A DNA stretch of 64,000 nt from Desulfobulbaceae bacterium (GCA_023544645.1 JAMJFO010000005.1:1-64000), one strand, 5' to 3'; positions 7,464-17,011 are shown, numbered from the stretch's first letter. The notes: generated by a model from the letters alone, not told the origin. Numbers and translations: made by a program.

Positions 7464-10400
7464 TCCTGATTTTTCCCGGCGTCCAGAATTGATTCCCGCA
7501 AAGCTTTCTCGGCGAGTTCCATGGAAAAAAGCTCCTGGATATTTTTAAAACCGGCCTGGACCAGGTCCCCCCACAAGTTCTCATCGGCATGCAGCTCTAC
7601 AACCGCCTGCGCAAATGTTTCGGCATCATCAGCAATCATTGCATTGTTCTTGTGAATCAACCCCATGCCTTCAGCCCCGATGGATGTTGTTACCACAGGC
7701 ACCCCAAAACTCATGCTCGAATTAATCTTTCCCTTGATGCCGGCGCCAAAGCGCAGCGGCGCAACCGATAGCCGCACCTCTTCAAAATATGGCTGAATAT
7801 CTTCCGCATACCCTGTAACCTGTACTTCAGGAAACTTTTTAGACCATTGTTGAATACTTTTGGGAGGATGAGCCCCTATTACATAGAACGGAACCGCACC
7901 CAACTCTTCCCGGACTTTTTCATGCACCTGCTCAAAATAGAAATTCACCGCGTCCACATTTGGCGGGTGCATGAAACTGCCTACAAACAACATACCTTTT
8001 CGCTCAGAAAATTTATTCGCTGTGGGCTCAATATCATGCAGCAGAGAAACCACATGCACCGGAATTTCAGGTGTGATTTCACGCAGCAGTGAAGATTCAG
8101 CCTCACTTACCACCCAGACTTCATCAGCTTCAGCAGCCAGTTCCATTTCTTTACATGATTGTGCGCATTCCCTCATATCAATGCTTTTTCCGGAAGAAAC
8201 CCCCTTTTCCCTGGCCTCTCTGACAAAATGCAGGTCAACAGTATCAAAGATCACTTTGGCATTAACACAGTATCGCCTGACAGACTTAATAAATTGATCG
8301 GCTACATCCCGCCGGCTCAGAATAACTGCATCAAAAGAGGGACCTCTCTCTTCTAAAAAAGATTCAATTTTCCGGACATACGGATGGCATATGGTTTCAA
8401 TCCCAATCTTTCTCAAGGCTGTGCTGTATTGCGGATGGAAACCGAGATTTTCCGCCGAGAAAGTCACCTTATATCCCATCCGGACAAAAATCTGCAGGAT
8501 GTGAAACATACGCAGCGATCCTGCATCACGATCCGGCATGGGCGTGTAAGAATCAATGACTAGAATGCGCTTCTTGTTCACTCGGTTACAGGCAAATTCA
8601 GGATCGCTGCCATGTGGTAAATGATCCTGGAGGACGATTTCCCACTTTTCCTGAAATTTTTTCCGGTTCACCACCTGATACTGCTTTGCCCCGCTGCCCA
8701 AATCCGTCCCGGATGTAATCCCTTCGAAATGAATCACTTCCGCAAATGGTTGATAAATGACTTTTTTGCCTGCAGCCCTGACACCAAAAGCCAGATCCGT
8801 GTCCTCGTAATAGGCCGGCTTGTACCGCTCATCAAACCCACCCAGATCCTGAAAAAGTTTTCGCGGCACCAGTATGCACGCGCCGGAGCAGTAATCGACC
8901 TCCCGAATGTAATTATATTCGGGCGCATCTGGATCCTGCATCCTTCCATAATTCCACCCGGAACCATCCTGCCAGATAATCCCCCCTGCTTCCTGCAATC
9001 GACCATCAGGATAGATAAGCTTTGCCCCGACCAAACCGGCATCTGGAAATTTGACAAAACCATCAAGCAGGGCATCGAGCCAATCCGGACAAACGATGGT
9101 GTCGTTATTGAGAAAAAGCAGGTATTCTCCTTTTGCCGCTTCTGCCCCTGCATTACATGATCCGATAAACCCGGAATTTGCATCATTGCGAATCAACCGA
9201 ATGCCAGAAACGTATTCTCCGATATTTTGCGTCAGGTCTGTTGAACAGTCATCAACCACAATGACTTCATACTCGCCCGACGTTTCTTGAAGAATGGACT
9301 TAAGGCAGGCAAATGTGTATTCGAACTTATTGTAAACCGGTATGATTATTGATACTTTTGGCTGTCTTGCGAGAGGAAGTTCAATATTGGCCAAATCGTC
9401 AAGTGTCGGTTCAGGATGTCCTTGTCGGCTTTTAATTTCAAAGGGCGGCTGCTGGAGACGAAGAGCTACCTGTTTGAGGAGAAAACCGGCGCCATGCTGC
9501 CTCAGCATTTGCCACGAGAGAGAGATCCTTCGTTTATCGATCCGCAGCGCTCCAGGCGAAAATTCCTTGAGCAGACGAAAACCGGCCCTGAAAGGACGGG
9601 TTACCTTCCAACTGTACGTGGAATGAACGTAATCAAGCCACGCCTGAGCCTCATCCCGCTGTGCAATTACACTCAAGATATCATGCTGTAGATTTTTTTC
9701 CACTGATTTGAGCCGCTTGCAATCCTCCTCTGCCTTTTGCAATCCATCCTCTGCCTTTTGCAATCCATCCTCTGCTTTTTGCAACCTCTCTTCCAGCCCT
9801 TCTTTGATATTTTCCGTCTCAATCAGCTTATTCCGCCACAGCATTTTCCTTTGCGTTTCAACCAGCGCAGAGCCCATGAGCATCGGATCCGGGGCCGAGG
9901 GCACATGTTCAGACAAAAATTGCGCTATATTTTCAGCACTGGAACGAGGGCCTGCAATTATCGATATGAATTGCTGGAACTTTTTGGCGATGTCATCTAT
10001 TGCGTCCCAACGCGTTTGATTGTCTTCCCCCGAAGATAACAAACCATAAAGTTCATACACCAATGGCTTTATTGCGGCTGCGTCTCCGGAATAGCCCTCT
10101 TTCCTTTTCTGGTGGCACAGTCCCGGGTCCAGAAATTCCTCAATCGCCGATGCGGCGTCATCAAACGCTACCGGCCAGCTGATCCGCAAAGTTTGTTGAA
10201 TATGGCCGACCACGCAGCGCCAGTCCGCCAGCAAATCATTATATGTCACCCAAACCCGGGTCATTTCCCTGGAATTCCTCTCTGCATCGAGAACATATCT
10301 GATCCAGAGCAACAGGCCGTAATAGAGGGGAAAACCTTCCCGGGCATGAAGCGAGAGGGCAACTTCCATGGGATCTCTTACAATGAGCACAGCCCTTGCT

Positions 10401-10792
10401 TCGGCACCTGCCGCTTTTAAGGACTCCTTATATACCGGAAGCAGGCGGCACAACCTGGGATCTTTCAACCCCCACAAATCAGAGGTGCCAAACTCAGTTT
10501 CAAGGACCTTGACAATCTCGTCTCTAATGGGAAAAACCCGCTCACTCTGACTCCAGTTTTCGGGCAACTCCCCAATGTCATCCCATCGCAGCCCGAATCC
10601 GGCGAGCAACTCATCGTTGAGCGCGACAATTTCGGCCTCTTCCCAGAAACCTTTTATATTATCCGGCTTAGCCGCCATCAGATTCCGCCCCAGGTCAACC
10701 CCCAAAAGATTGAGGGTTCGTGCCAGCGCGGACGTACCGCTTCTGTGCATTCCAAGGACGAATATCGATAGATTATTCAAAAAGCCCTCCAT
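7460..10792 (-). CDS. Trifunctional sulfotransferase - GT2 - GT-B glycosyltransferase fusion
   Basis: The 1110-residue protein carries three enzyme-like parts. Residues about 8-300 are a sulfotransferase with the P-loop LGMHRSGTSAL and the second motif VRDPMEVALS. Residues about 310-400 are a coiled coil including a tandem heptad repeat, leading to a segment containing SWKVTRPFR that often precedes GT2 domains. Residues about 473-720 are a GT2 domain (VSIIIPVYNK, VVDDCS, FLNNDT, and YYEDTDLAF). Residues about 740-1105 are a GT-B type domain (VIDSYTPMPDRDAGS, LFVGSFMHPPN, APLRFGAGIKGK, FGVPVVTT). It would both sulfate and glycosylate a surface glycan in the cytoplasm. The next gene overlaps its stop by four bases. 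Confidence 0.85.
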   Translation of the reverse strand: MEGFLNNLSIFVLGMHRSGTSALARTLNLLGVDLGRNLMAAKPDNIKGFWEEAEIVALNDELLAGFGLRWDDIGELPENWSQSERVFPIRDEIVKVLETEFGTSDLWGLKDPRLCRLLPVYKESLKAAGAEARAVLIVRDPMEVALSLHAREGFPLYYGLLLWIRYVLDAERNSREMTRVWVTYNDLLADWRCVVGHIQQTLRISWPVAFDDAASAIEEFLDPGLCHQKRKEGYSGDAAAIKPLVYELYGLLSSGEDNQTRWDAIDDIAKKFQQFISIIAGPRSSAENIAQFLSEHVPSAPDPMLMGSALVETQRKMLWRNKLIETENIKEGLEERLQKAEDGLQKAEDGLQKAEEDCKRLKSVEKNLQHDILSVIAQRDEAQAWLDYVHSTYSWKVTRPFRAGFRLLKEFSPGALRIDKRRISLSWQMLRQHGAGFLLKQVALRLQQPPFEIKSRQGHPEPTLDDLANIELPLARQPKVSIIIPVYNKFEYTFACLKSILQETSGEYEVIVVDDCSTDLTQNIGEYVSGIRLIRNDANSGFIGSCNAGAEAAKGEYLLFLNNDTIVCPDWLDALLDGFVKFPDAGLVGAKLIYPDGRLQEAGGIIWQDGSGWNYGRMQDPDAPEYNYIREVDYCSGACILVPRKLFQDLGGFDERYKPAYYEDTDLAFGVRAAGKKVIYQPFAEVIHFEGITSGTDLGSGAKQYQVVNRKKFQEKWEIVLQDHLPHGSDPEFACNRVNKKRILVIDSYTPMPDRDAGSLRMFHILQIFVRMGYKVTFSAENLGFHPQYSTALRKIGIETICHPYVRKIESFLEERGPSFDAVILSRRDVADQFIKSVRRYCVNAKVIFDTVDLHFVREAREKGVSSGKSIDMRECAQSCKEMELAAEADEVWVVSEAESSLLREITPEIPVHVVSLLHDIEPTANKFSERKGMLFVGSFMHPPNVDAVNFYFEQVHEKVREELGAVPFYVIGAHPPKSIQQWSKKFPEVQVTGYAEDIQPYFEEVRLSVAPLRFGAGIKGKINSSMSFGVPVVTTSIGAEGMGLIHKNNAMIADDAETFAQAVVELHADENLWGDLVQAGFKNIQELFSMELAEKALRESILDAGKNQE
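9726..9788 (-). repeat. 21-bp tandem repeat encoding heptads inside the fusion protein
   Basis: Two exact 21-bp units (9726-9746 and 9747-9767) and one diverged unit (9768-9788) encode LQKAEDG-type heptads in the coiled-coil linker between the sulfotransferase and GT2 domains. The exactness at DNA level indicates recent slippage expansion, and copy number may vary between strains. Confidence 0.85.
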
Positions 10793-10828
10793 TTCGTTTT
10801 ACCGCCCATCCAACGCTTTCAGTGTTCA

Positions 10829-11710
10829 TCACTCTGCCTGCAAAACCCGGCATCGTTTTTTAAACGCCTCAAGTTTGCCGGAAAAATCGTCCACTTTTTC
10901 TTTTCGCCGCGCCAGCTCCTTTTCAGCAAGATCATATAACTTCAGGTCCCAATAATTTTTGTCGAGCAACTCCCGATATAAATCCTCCCCGAGTTCCGAG
11001 CGCAATGCTTGGATCCGCTCATCCCGTGACTTTTTTTTCGTTTGTCCGACGTTCTGCATACGATACGACAGATCAATCTCCGGAAAAAAGGAACGAATGC
11101 ATTCCTCAAAAAAAACCATGCTCTCATCAAAATGCTCGACCAGACCCACCATATCCGCGGAGCATATGGTTGCAGCGGCCTGCGTAAACGCTTTATCAGT
11201 AATATTTTTCTTAAAGACATATTTGTTGTGGCCATGCAGACACTTGATGGTCTGGAAATTGCGAATTGTTGCTCCGCTGTCCGGCCGCATACGCCATGCC
11301 ACATATTCTTTAAAATTATATTTTCGCGCTTTCTTCGCTCCCGGCGTCGAGCCTCTTTTTTGCCTCCGCTCAAAATTATAGACGGACTGTACCCGTTCAA
11401 TGGGGTGACGCAGCATGACAATCATGAACAGTTCCGCACCGTTTACCACGGGCAGCGGCAGCACCAAATGATGGGTTGAGAGCGCCCTGATGTTACGATG
11501 GCCGGCAAGGTAGGGACCAAGATACCCTGCTCCGCGACGCATATTGGCATCATCCCTGTGATCGACAAAATCCATACCGAAATTGCGCTCAAGTGCCCAA
11601 TCGATAGTAGAACCAGCGTTTTTAAAAAAATGATTATGAATTATGATATTCTGCCTGCCAGAAGGAATATTTTCCCCCTTGGCAAATATTTTCCTGAAAA
11701 AATCAAACAC
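10829..11710 (-). CDS. Sulfotransferase family protein (carbohydrate type)
   Basis: This 293-residue soluble protein has HNHFFKNAGSTID (about 25-37), a P-loop typical of the carbohydrate 2-O-sulfotransferase-like family, and LRHPIERVQSVYNF (about 100-113), the 3-prime-phosphate motif. The C-terminal 60 residues are highly charged and probably helical. The start is taken as the GTG at 11710, which follows AGGGAGGG about nine bases upstream. It lies 36 bases upstream of the trifunctional fusion gene and in the same direction, so it is probably the first gene of the three-gene unit sulfotransferase / fusion / GT2. The substrate is presumed to be the glycan made by these partners. Confidence 0.8.
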   Translation of the reverse strand: MFDFFRKIFAKGENIPSGRQNIIIHNHFFKNAGSTIDWALERNFGMDFVDHRDDANMRRGAGYLGPYLAGHRNIRALSTHHLVLPLPVVNGAELFMIVMLRHPIERVQSVYNFERRQKRGSTPGAKKARKYNFKEYVAWRMRPDSGATIRNFQTIKCLHGHNKYVFKKNITDKAFTQAAATICSADMVGLVEHFDESMVFFEECIRSFFPEIDLSYRMQNVGQTKKKSRDERIQALRSELGEDLYRELLDKNYWDLKLYDLAEKELARRKEKVDDFSGKLEAFKKRCRVLQAE

Positions 11711-11787
11711 AACTCAAACTTCCCTCCCTGCTCAATTATGCAAACTTTCTTTTACCGGAGAAACAGTAAACAGCCAGGCTGATGACT

Positions 11788-11859
11788 CGTCAATACTCAC
11801 GGAGCAGAGCAACCACCCATTACACTTTTACCAACATTTACAGCGGTTACAGGGTGGCG
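11788..11859 (+). repeat. Dispersed intergenic repeat, copy A
   Basis: About 72 bases that recur at 38665-38736 (same orientation) and 40317-40386 (opposite orientation). Shared blocks include an AGAGCA-CCAC core, TTTTACC-ACATTTA and AGCGGTTACAGGG. All three copies are intergenic. Copies A and B differ at roughly one base in five by eye. Confidence 0.75.
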
Positions 11860-11866
11860 CGGAGCC

Positions 11867-11911
11867 GCGAAAAAGGCCTGCCCGCTACACATTAAGGTAT
11901 GCGGGCAGGCC
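11867..11911 (-). terminator. Probable terminator downstream of lnt
   Basis: GGCCTGCCCGC (11875-11885) and GCGGGCAGGCC (11901-11911) form a perfect 11-bp stem with a 15-base loop. On the minus strand the stem is followed by TTTTTCGCGG. It lies about 320 bases past the lnt stop, so either lnt has a long 3-prime untranslated region or a small transcript ends here. Confidence 0.65.
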
Positions 11912-12229
11912 GATGCAAAGGATTTGCGGCCCCCTGTGGCCGCTTACGATGACTCTAGGGCCATTACAAACCTGGGTGCCTTGAAAACGCAGCAATAAAT
12001 GCAGCGGTATTTCGACATTTCTTACCATTGGACCACGGGAAGAAATCTCAGGTCAAAACTTTACAGATCTCCCTTATTCGTTCAAAACCACATAAAAACA
12101 CAAAATCAAAAAGTACACTTGCAAATGATAATTAAGCTGAACTTTTATGGTAATAAAATTTAAAAGCGACAACCATAAACCAAAAAAGGATAAAAATACA
12201 ATGGGAATACCAAACATTCGGCAATCACG

Positions 12230-13810
12230 TCATGATTGTCTATGACCGCTCATTGTCAATGGCTTTAACCATGACAAGCATAAATACAGCAGCATATAGA
12301 CACAAACCAGCAACATAAATATGTCGCCGTGCCTGTTATAAAAAGTCCTTCCATATCCTGGCACTATTTCACCGATTGCCGTGCCGGTTTCAAAAAGGTG
12401 CGGGACCTGCGCGGCAATACGTCCATGCGAATCGATGATCTGTGAAGGTCCGGTATTGGAGGAAATGACAACCGGAGTGCGGTTTTCAACAGCACGGAAC
12501 ACTGAAGCTGAATTGTGCTGGGAAGAAGCAGAAGTTCTGCCAAAATCACTGTCATTAACCAGATGCAGAATTACTGACCGGTGATCAACTATTGACCGCC
12601 GAACGAAATCAGGAAATATATTTTCCCAGCAGATGATTGGAATAGCAACAACATCATCTTTGAATTGAAAGGCGACACGCTTATTCCCGGGAGTCAACCC
12701 GGCCGACTTTTTCACCAACCATTCGGGCCATTTCACCTTTCCTTCGAGAGGAGTGTATTCACCAAAAGGGACCAGTATATGTTTATTGTAGGGACCGAGT
12801 ATCATCCCTCCAGGGTCTATGTAAAATGCTGAATTTTGCTGTTTGCCCTCCAGGTAGTCCTTGCCTTCGTCATTATTTTTATAAAATTTAAAAATATCGG
12901 TGACTCCAACCACCAGGGGCACTCCAGCCCTTTCAGCTAGAGTGCTTATTCGTGATACAAGCGTCGGATTATTCTGCCAATTTGTAAAAAAAGATTCCGG
13001 CGAAACAATCAGGTCAGGTTCTTTTTCAACAACGGAAAGAATAAGGTGTTCCAAGATTGCAAGACTTTGAAAATTATCAGGTCCAGCATTTGGCAACAAA
13101 GGTGGGCGTGCCGGCTGGAGAACTGCGACCGTAACCGGCTCCCCCTCACCAGCCTGAATAAGATTCCATGAGCCCCATGAATAAACTCCCAGCAATATTA
13201 ATCCACTAAACACAAGGGTGTTCAGCTTCCTGGTCACGAAATACTGGGCCAGGGAGGTATTTATCAGAACCACCAGAAAGGTAACCCCATACTCCCCTGT
13301 GATTGAGGCGATCTGGATGACAGGCAGGGATGCATGTTGACTGTGGGCAAGTGCACCCCAGGGCATAGAGAGAAAATCAACTTGGGATTTCAGGTAATGA
13401 AGCACCGCCCAGCTTGCCGGGATAAAGAGCATAGAAAAAATTGAAGTGGCCCCTGTGAGAGATACCAGTACACACCACGCCGCTGGATACAGGGCAACGA
13501 AAGAAGCAAGCAGGAGGCAGTGGTACACCTTGATAGCTGGCAAGGGGTACATCCATTGAAAAATTCCATGGGCCACTGCAAAACCAAAGAGGAAACCATA
13601 GGCCCAGGCCGCTTTGGCCCCGGAGCGCCAACAGACGATGATGAGTGGAACCAGCGCTATCCAGGCCAGAAAAGAAAAAGAATAGGTGGGAAAAGCAAGC
13701 ACCAACAGAACAGCCGAGCAAAACGTTACCGCCAGTCCCTGCCCAAAAGGATATTTCCCGGTCATCCTGATTATCCTTGGGGCAGATTTAATATCTTTCA
13801 ACGTATTCAA
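12230..13810 (-). CDS. lnt: Apolipoprotein N-acyltransferase
   Basis: Lnt transfers an acyl chain from phospholipid to the N-terminal cysteine of apolipoproteins in the inner membrane, the last step of lipoprotein maturation. The 526-residue product has about six to seven N-terminal membrane segments (residues 25-215), a periplasmic nitrilase-type domain (about 225-480) and a C-terminal membrane helix. The catalytic triad is visible: Glu272 in SPESF, Lys343 in YNKHILVPFGEY and Cys394 in IICWENIFPD. The gene stands alone here between surface-glycan and protease genes, not with its usual neighbours. Lgt, the first enzyme of the same pathway, is encoded at 54491. Confidence 0.92.
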   Translation of the reverse strand: MNTLKDIKSAPRIIRMTGKYPFGQGLAVTFCSAVLLVLAFPTYSFSFLAWIALVPLIIVCWRSGAKAAWAYGFLFGFAVAHGIFQWMYPLPAIKVYHCLLLASFVALYPAAWCVLVSLTGATSIFSMLFIPASWAVLHYLKSQVDFLSMPWGALAHSQHASLPVIQIASITGEYGVTFLVVLINTSLAQYFVTRKLNTLVFSGLILLGVYSWGSWNLIQAGEGEPVTVAVLQPARPPLLPNAGPDNFQSLAILEHLILSVVEKEPDLIVSPESFFTNWQNNPTLVSRISTLAERAGVPLVVGVTDIFKFYKNNDEGKDYLEGKQQNSAFYIDPGGMILGPYNKHILVPFGEYTPLEGKVKWPEWLVKKSAGLTPGNKRVAFQFKDDVVAIPIICWENIFPDFVRRSIVDHRSVILHLVNDSDFGRTSASSQHNSASVFRAVENRTPVVISSNTGPSQIIDSHGRIAAQVPHLFETGTAIGEIVPGYGRTFYNRHGDIFMLLVCVYMLLYLCLSWLKPLTMSGHRQS

Positions 13811-14184
13811 TCATTTCGGATATATTTTTCTCGCCAGGTGATGCTGGGATTGTGGCGGTTTATATCCTTCACGATAAAGAAATTTTTCTGATTTCCATCA
13901 AAGCTCAGCTTGTAACGTGTTGGTGATTTATGTTTTTTGGCCTTGCGCCCCTGGGAGAGAAATCCGTCAATCACGATCATGTAGTTTCCTGCAATCGCTC
14001 AAAATGACCAGAACACATACATGCGGCGCCATATTGCCTGGCCGGCTTTGCCTTTCTGCTGCATATAGAAGCCGGAGGAAATGCCAGGTTATCGCCCACC
14101 CGGTGAACGGTTACAAAATTTCAAACAAAGTTTTGCGCTGCTTCAGTCCGGATCGAGAAGGAGGCAGCTCTTTGCCGCAACATA
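13811..14184. other. Intergenic stretch, nothing recognised
   Basis: About 370 bases between the lnt start and the end of the STN-domain gene. A plus-strand frame of 99 codons (13917-14216) overlaps the end of the neighbouring gene and shows no ribosome site or family motif. The stretch should contain the lnt promoter on the minus strand but I see no clear hexamer pair. Confidence 0.4.
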
Positions 14185-15045
14185 TCATTCAGCATTTTCA
14201 GGGAGGGGTTGAGTAACCTCGCTCAAGGGGTCAAACATGTCCGAGTTTTCTCTTTTCATATCCAACTGCCGCTGGTTCTCCCTCAGGACAGAGTAGGGGG
14301 CCCCGCTCAGGGGATCAACAACATCTCCGCGTTCTCTTTGCTCGTCCAGCTTCGCCTGGTTCTCCTTTAGGGTAGCGATCGGCACTTCGCTCAACGGGTC
14401 GACAGCATCCGGCTCCTCTCTTTGCCGGTCCACTTCGGCCTGGCTTTCACTGATCCCCGGATATGATGCGCCGCTGAAGGGATCAAGGGCATCGGGATCG
14501 GTCAACTGTTTTTTCATCTCAGCCAACTGCTGTTCCTGCAGCTCCCGCAACGTTGCGTACGGAATACCGCTCAACGGTTCAATGGCGCCTGGATCTTCAG
14601 CCTGGGTGGCGGATAATTCATCCCCGGATACGGAAACAAAATTACCTTCACCCCCGGACCGACCTAAATTCTCGCCAAACCCCCGAACTGTCGCTATTTG
14701 CGCATTGTCGTCATATACAACGGAAACATTATATTTTTTCAAGGCTCGGCGCAAAAACTCGTCAATGGACAAGTCCCAATAGACACCTTGAATGTTAAGC
14801 TGAGCCAACTCCTCGCTGACATACACCTTGTATCCGGTCTGCCGATAAATCTCTGTTAATGCCTCCTGCAGGGGGACCTGCTGGTTAAAGGCAACCCTGA
14901 TATTCTTCTGGTCCAGCTTTTCCGCCTGGGACGGCGTTTGACCCGCGACCACCAGCCCCGCGACCAACAACGTCAAAACACTTAATCGTCCCCAACAGAT
15001 AAAAAACTTCCGAATTGTATCGTTCAACACAACAGTACCTCTCAT
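14185..15045 (-). CDS. Secreted STN-domain protein with C-terminal DPLSG repeats
   Basis: The 286-residue product has a Sec signal peptide (hydrophobic core 20-35, cleavage near residue 41). An STN-like domain (about 47-120) is of the type found at the N-terminus of secretins and TonB receptors: VPLQEALTEIYRQTGYKVYV, then QGVYWDLSIDEFLRRAL. The rest (about 150-286) consists of five imperfect repeats of 28-32 residues centred on DPLSG-x-PYATL-x-ENQ with charged helices between them; the last is truncated. No membrane or barrel domain follows, so this is a stand-alone periplasmic STN protein. It is 37 bases downstream of the subtilase gene and probably co-transcribed with it. The function is unknown; a protein-binding or docking role is a guess. 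Confidence 0.75.
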   Translation of the reverse strand: MRGTVVLNDTIRKFFICWGRLSVLTLLVAGLVVAGQTPSQAEKLDQKNIRVAFNQQVPLQEALTEIYRQTGYKVYVSEELAQLNIQGVYWDLSIDEFLRRALKKYNVSVVYDDNAQIATVRGFGENLGRSGGEGNFVSVSGDELSATQAEDPGAIEPLSGIPYATLRELQEQQLAEMKKQLTDPDALDPFSGASYPGISESQAEVDRQREEPDAVDPLSEVPIATLKENQAKLDEQRERGDVVDPLSGAPYSVLRENQRQLDMKRENSDMFDPLSEVTQPLPENAE

Positions 15046-15082
15046 ATCTTTTTAGATTTTCTTCACCATGACACATTTATTT

Positions 15083-16912
15083 TCATTTCCGCAACAGCAA
15101 AAACCTGATGCCGGGGTTTATTATACCGAACATCAAATCCATCACTCGCTCCGCCATTACAAGTCCATGGCCGGAATCTCGATCCCAGCCGGGCGCCTCT
15201 ATATCAAAGGATGAATTAATAAAGGCCTGGCGTGCCTGGGCAACGGTCAAATCCGGTTTGCCGGAGAGCATCAGGGCGGCGATGGCCGCGGCATGCGACG
15301 CGGCAGCCGAAGTTCCGCAAAATCGCGAAAACCCTGGAGTAGCAGTCCTTACACAATCGGCCGCGGCAATATCAGGCTTCAGGCGGAGAGCTCCCCCGGT
15401 GGAGGAAAAATCCAGATTAATGGGAGTGCCGTCGGGATAATAAAAAACACGCCGCGGACCATCGGAGGTGTAGGGCTCCACGTTTTCCGTGCCGGCAAAA
15501 GGTGAAGTTCTGTTTTGCGCATTAACCGCTGCTACAGCGAACGCATCAACCGCCGCCGGATGCCCCCAAATCTGCCCGTCCGTCACGTGTACAAGTCGCC
15601 CGCTGTTGGCGCTGAGATGAAGGAACCGGTTCTGGCCGTTAAATCTTGCTACAACCAGGTGATAGTTTGTCACGTCCTCTCCATCGGCCAGACAAAAACC
15701 TTCCAGGGGATCCTGAAATCCGTCCTGATACGCGGAGGATTCTCCCACAACAGTTGTGCCGGTGGGATCCAGCAGATACAGGTCATAATCATTGTTGGAG
15801 GCGCCAAGGGGATCGGACCAGAACAGGGTATAGCAGCCGGCATCCCGGGTGATCCGGTTTGTCCAGTCTCCACCCCCGAAATCATGCACCTCGGCGAGCT
15901 GCCCATCAATAACTATTGAATATGGACGATAATCCCCCTCCCATACACCCGAGGTGCCGTCATTCAGGTTGCCGCCGTTGCCGGCCGCGGAGAAATAGAG
16001 GACACCCTGGGAGGTAACGGTATTGACGGCCCGGGAGATGATATCATCCTGGAAGGGCGATTCATCCAGGTAGCCGACATCATCAACGATGACGTCGCAG
16101 CCGGCATTTGCCAGAGCCTTGATATTGCTGGCAAAACTCGCTTTGCCGTTCCAGGCGGTGGCAAAATAGAGTCGCGCGTCCGGAGCCAGGTCATGGATGA
16201 TCTCCAACATTGCCGTGCCTTCACCACTATTGCCGGGGGCATTTTGCAGCACCGTCACACCGGGCAGATCCCCCAGCGACTGCACATAGGAGAGATAATC
16301 CACGGAATCGGACAATACACCGACCTTGATCCCCTGGCCTGTTTTGATATTTTTACCGGTCAGGGAATATTTTTTTCTTGCCGTGTCAGCGCCATGGGCA
16401 ATATCCCCTTCGCTGGTATCGGCCTTGCGCAGAAATGGCCGGGATGCCTGGCGGATGGAATGCACATCGCCTCCTTCAGCCAATGATTCCATGGCCTCCA
16501 GCGGCAGGCGGGCGCGGATGGCGCCATATTCCGCGTGGGAGCTGATGACCTCGCCGCCCAGCCAGGCAATTTCTCCAAGCAGTTGGGGAGACACATCCGC
16601 CTTGATGTCAACCAGGACCGTATCATCCACCGCGACCCGGACCATGGGGTCAAGGGAAGGAAGCTGCCGCAGAGCGGGATCACCGCGGCGCAGCTTGATC
16701 GTGTGCACAAGCTGGGAGCTCATTTTCCGCTGGGCCGCGGTCCTTGATCTCTTTTCCTCTCCCAGCAGTTTGATCTGGTTCACCACCCTGGCGCTCAATG
16801 TTGGCGGTGTTCCCTTGCCGCCCTGTGCGCAAACGTCCGCACCCGCAACCAGTACTGATGACGCTGCCAGCAGAAGCAACAAGGACAAATATCGTGTGAA
16901 TTTCAGAACCAT
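15083..16912 (-). CDS. Secreted subtilase-family (S8) protease with Glu at the His position
   Basis: The 609-residue protein has a signal peptide (hydrophobic core 8-22), a prodomain-like region to about 190 and an S8 fold. Asp202 is in GVLSDSVDY, the oxyanion Asn312 in SAAGNGG and Ser535 in CGTSAAASH. At the place where classic subtilisins have GHGT it reads GEGTAMLEIIHDLAP, so Glu231 replaces the catalytic His; His240 lies nearby. A Ser-Glu-Asp arrangement recalls sedolisins (S53). An insert (about 335-450) looks like a beta-sandwich carrying a DYDLYLLDP motif, seen in pre-peptidase C-terminal-type domains. It is encoded directly upstream of the STN-repeat protein. Activity against peptides is probable but not certain. 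Confidence 0.82.
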   Translation of the reverse strand: MVLKFTRYLSLLLLLAASSVLVAGADVCAQGGKGTPPTLSARVVNQIKLLGEEKRSRTAAQRKMSSQLVHTIKLRRGDPALRQLPSLDPMVRVAVDDTVLVDIKADVSPQLLGEIAWLGGEVISSHAEYGAIRARLPLEAMESLAEGGDVHSIRQASRPFLRKADTSEGDIAHGADTARKKYSLTGKNIKTGQGIKVGVLSDSVDYLSYVQSLGDLPGVTVLQNAPGNSGEGTAMLEIIHDLAPDARLYFATAWNGKASFASNIKALANAGCDVIVDDVGYLDESPFQDDIISRAVNTVTSQGVLYFSAAGNGGNLNDGTSGVWEGDYRPYSIVIDGQLAEVHDFGGGDWTNRITRDAGCYTLFWSDPLGASNNDYDLYLLDPTGTTVVGESSAYQDGFQDPLEGFCLADGEDVTNYHLVVARFNGQNRFLHLSANSGRLVHVTDGQIWGHPAAVDAFAVAAVNAQNRTSPFAGTENVEPYTSDGPRRVFYYPDGTPINLDFSSTGGALRLKPDIAAADCVRTATPGFSRFCGTSAAASHAAAIAALMLSGKPDLTVAQARQAFINSSFDIEAPGWDRDSGHGLVMAERVMDLMFGIINPGIRFLLLRK

Positions 16913-17011
16913 ACCGCTACCTCCCGGGGAAAATAAACAAAATCATAGTAACTATCATATCATATCTGCCAATCGACTTTCTATTTAAGCAAGTTATAGC
17001 ATTCATCCAAC

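Larger units (their letters stand above)
11711..12229. other. Intergenic region with a dispersed repeat and a terminator, no gene
   Basis: The stretch between the sulfotransferase start and the lnt stop holds the dispersed repeat copy at 11788-11859 and the minus-strand terminator at 11867-11911. It also has a small GC palindrome (GCGGCC/GGCCGC, 11926-11943), then about 280 bases of AT-rich sequence with no supportable coding frame. Confidence 0.6.
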
